DNA of 7,906 bases from Verrucomicrobiota bacterium (lineage in GTDB: Bacteria; Verrucomicrobiota; Verrucomicrobiae; Opitutales; CG1-02-43-26). This document shows, piece after piece, positions 6,377 to 7,906 of this stretch; position 1 is the first letter of the stretch, and each line of letters begins with the position of its first letter. The translations under genes were made by a program, and so were the position numbers. The stretch spans positions 1 through 7,906 of the forward strand of contig JABDAI010000055.1 in the NCBI GenBank assembly GCA_013289195.1. Reading direction: 5' to 3'. The notes beneath the pieces were generated by a model that saw nothing but the letters and a program-made list of their open reading frames with translations, did not search any database and was not told the DNA's origin.

Positions 6377-6516
6377 TCCCTCTTCTTGATAACGCTTCCA
6401 CCATCGATTGACTGGACTTTTACTCACTTTAAATAGTTTTGATGCCATCCGTTGGGTATTTCCTTCTTCTATATATTGAATTACTCTTACTCGTAATCTC
6501 TACTGAATGTTTTTAT
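6376..6516 (-). pseudogene. IS630-family transposase, N-terminal helix-turn-helix remnant
   Basis: The minus strand reads R-V-R-V-I-Q-Y-I-E-E-G-N-T-Q-R, then M-A-S-K-L-F-K-V-S-K-S, then V-N-R-W-W-K-R-Y-Q-E-E-G. This is the N-terminal DNA-binding helix-turn-helix block of IS630-type transposases. Upstream, a one-base step near 6496 recovers F-S-R-D before the R-V-R-V, matching the family start M-x-x-Y-S-x-D-L-R. The expected start codon position (6514-6516) reads ATA rather than ATG. The match stops sharply at E-E-G (about 6376), where LRR sequence I-G-D-N begins in the same frame. Everything C-terminal of the helix-turn-helix, including the DDE catalytic domain, is gone. Translation could restart at the internal ATG at 6446-6448 and give a helix-turn-helix/LRR hybrid of 136 residues. 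Confidence 0.78.
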
Positions 6517-6844
6517 ATCATCAATATTAATTTATAATAAAAAATCCCTGGATCAAGTCAAAAAACTATATTTGTGAATGGAGGAAAGGAAAGCACAAAG
6601 AGAAGCTGTTTGATGGGATTCCAAGGACTTAAAATCCTTCTTTATGGCTGCCAGTGCGGCTCTACAACTGCTTCTCACGCCACCACCTCGCCAGCAATTG
6701 TAGTTGCGCTCTTTATCGAACAGCACAATTATAAAGACGAGGCTTTCACTCATTATATTCCAGTTCATCAACGTTCACTGAATCTGCCCGATATCAAAAA
6801 GTAAACCACGATTTTGTTTGGAATAAGAAGTGAACATAGATGAT
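6517..6844. other. Unidentified, GC-richer segment between IS630 remnant and LRR gene
   Basis: About 330 bases with no recognisable gene. The central part (about 6600-6790) is visibly richer in G and C than the flanking LRR DNA. It is open on both strands: a + frame from 6574 to 6804 and a minus frame from 6771 to 6553. Neither protein (for example the + strand end F-T-H-Y-I-P-V-H-Q-R-S-L) matches a family I know. Position beside an IS630 fragment and inside a split LRR gene suggests a remnant of another mobile element, but this is inference. Confidence 0.45.
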
Positions 6845-7906
6845 TTATGCGGTCAGACGTGCAACTTGCAAAAAAGTATCATTATCCTCAATAGTACCAA
6901 CAGTAACATCTTCGAGTTTTTCACATGAAGTTGGCAATTTTAGAATAGCATCCTTTCCAATATTACCTATGGAAAATCTTATGAGATTAGGAAGCGTGTC
7001 CGGTAATTTAAGAACGGTTTGTAATTTACCAGAAAACCATCCAGAGCTAGCTGATTCAAGATCTCCAATAGAAAGCCACTTGAGATTGTTCAGGGATGTT
7101 GGTAGCTTAACAGTGGCGGACAAGGAAATATCTTTAATGCCGAGGCTAGCAAGATTATCCAGTTTGTCTGGACATTCAAGTGTCGCTGTACGACAAATAT
7201 TGCCAATAGTGAGGTTAGTAAGGTTAGTAAGCAACGGAAGTTTAACGGTATTATGAGGTTCAATATCTCCGATAGTAAGGCTTTCGAGATTAGGTAACAT
7301 ATTTTTCAAATTGAATACGATATTGCTACGCGACAGTCCCTCACCTAACGCGACAGGTATAAATGTTATCTTTCCAATGGTAAGATTTATGAGATTCGGC
7401 AATGCAACTTTTAGCTCAAAAGCCTCAGCCTGAGCATCACTTCTGGGAATAACAATTGCATTAGGCACAATACTTCCAATAGAAAGATTGACGAGGTTTG
7501 GTAATGCAGTTGATAGATTATAGCGACCGTAAACTTTTCCTAAAGAGAGATTTTCAAGTGTAGGCAGTGTGGTGGCTAACTTCAGAACATATTCGCTAAT
7601 ATCACCTATCGATAAATTTTTAAGACAAGGAAATACATTTGAAAGTTTCAAGATACTATGGTTATCAAAACTATCAATACAGAGATTACCAATAAAGAGA
7701 TTTTGAAGATTATCAAGTCCAGGAGTCGATAATTCAAGCGTACAATTGTTGCCAACATTTCCGAAAGAAAGGCTTACAATGCTATTTTTTTATCCCTGGC
7801 ATTGTAAAGTGCGTGTTGATATCTCCGAAAACAATTGTTGAAAGCGCAGGCAAAAAGACAAGTTGTTGAAAATCTAATAATGAATATATTTTATCAATGT
7901 TTGTAT
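6845..7906 (-). pseudogene. LRR protein, 5'-truncated by window edge, with poly-A frameshift
   Basis: The minus strand is LRR-coding throughout. From the right edge, the frame at 7904 reads L-L-D-F-Q-Q-L-V-F-L-P-A-L-S-T-I-V-F-G-D-I and then T-M-P-G-I-K-K before TAG at 7782-7784. Skipping one base in the A7 run resumes N-S-I-V-S-L-S-F-G-N-V and L-F-I-G-N-L. The frame then continues through ten units (LSIGDI, LSLGKV, LSIGSI, LTIGKI, LTIGDI, LTIGNI, LGIKDI, LSIGDL, FSIGNI, VTVGTI) to TAA at 6845-6847. A 268-residue product could start at TTG 7649-7651, but the LRR pattern continues upstream of it, so that is not the original start. Three inter-repeat insertions are longer than usual. Binding function only can be guessed; no enzymatic domain is within the window. 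Confidence 0.75.
7785..7791 (-). repeat. A7 homopolymer at the LRR frame break
   Basis: The plus strand has seven T (7785-7791). On the coding strand it gives GGG-ATA-AAA-AAA-TAG. With six A the frame would read G-I-K-N-S-I-V-S-L and join the LRR coding on both sides. The break is therefore placed at this tract with good confidence. Whether it reflects mutation, slippage-tolerant expression or a sequencing error is not decidable here. Confidence 0.7.

Noticed and set aside
6840..7256. Plus-strand open frame of 138 residues opposite the right-hand LRR gene
   Set aside because: The minus strand has regular LRR units here. The + frame is a mirror of that repeat and has no independent support.
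1..7906. CRISPR array or tandem DNA repeats
   Set aside because: No regularly spaced identical repeats are present. The periodicity in the window is at protein level (LRR units) with divergent DNA.

Overview
The window looks like an accessory, insertion-sequence-riddled stretch of an AT-rich bacterial genome, most likely an intracellular symbiont or parasite. The transposase families (IS5, ISAs1 and IS630 types), the long leucine-rich-repeat (LRR) proteins, the lipase-LRR architecture, the weak or absent Shine-Dalgarno signals and the many decayed genes all fit Rickettsiales-like or Amoebophilaceae-like symbionts. The sequence alone does not settle the lineage.

Left flank (1-1136): a nest of broken genes. 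The end of an IS5-family transposase (1-54, + strand) lies against the C-terminal third of a decayed ISAs1-family transposase (78-246), whose apparent right end is near 265. A possible decayed LRR coding remnant follows on the + strand (266-477). Next is the 5' end of a + strand gene with a clear signal peptide (574 to about 693), cut off by a second, minus-strand IS5 transposase fragment (about 690-1136).

Centre (1128-5063, minus strand): the one large intact gene encodes 1311 residues. It has an acidic/serine-rich N-terminus, a class 3 lipase-type alpha/beta hydrolase domain (G-H-S-L-G nucleophile elbow), an uncharacterised middle region and about 15 LRR units with an unusual L-x-x-L-x-I-G-x-I signature. 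It is best read as a candidate host-directed effector. The reading frame carries a G8 homopolymer between lipase and LRR parts, and its stop codon lies at the junction with the IS5 fragment. Its 5' side (5064-5577) holds a perfect 13-bp hairpin and a possible promoter, but no gene that I recognise.

Right flank (5578-7906, minus strand): two LRR-coding blocks (5578-6376 and 6845-7906, the latter running off the window), each with one frame break. Between them lie an IS630-type transposase N-terminus (6376-6516), fused in frame to the LRR, and about 330 bp of unidentified, visibly GC-richer sequence. The simplest reading is one ancestral LRR gene split by mobile DNA. Overall the window shows expansion and decay of an LRR effector-like family, with transposons repeatedly breaking and joining its members.
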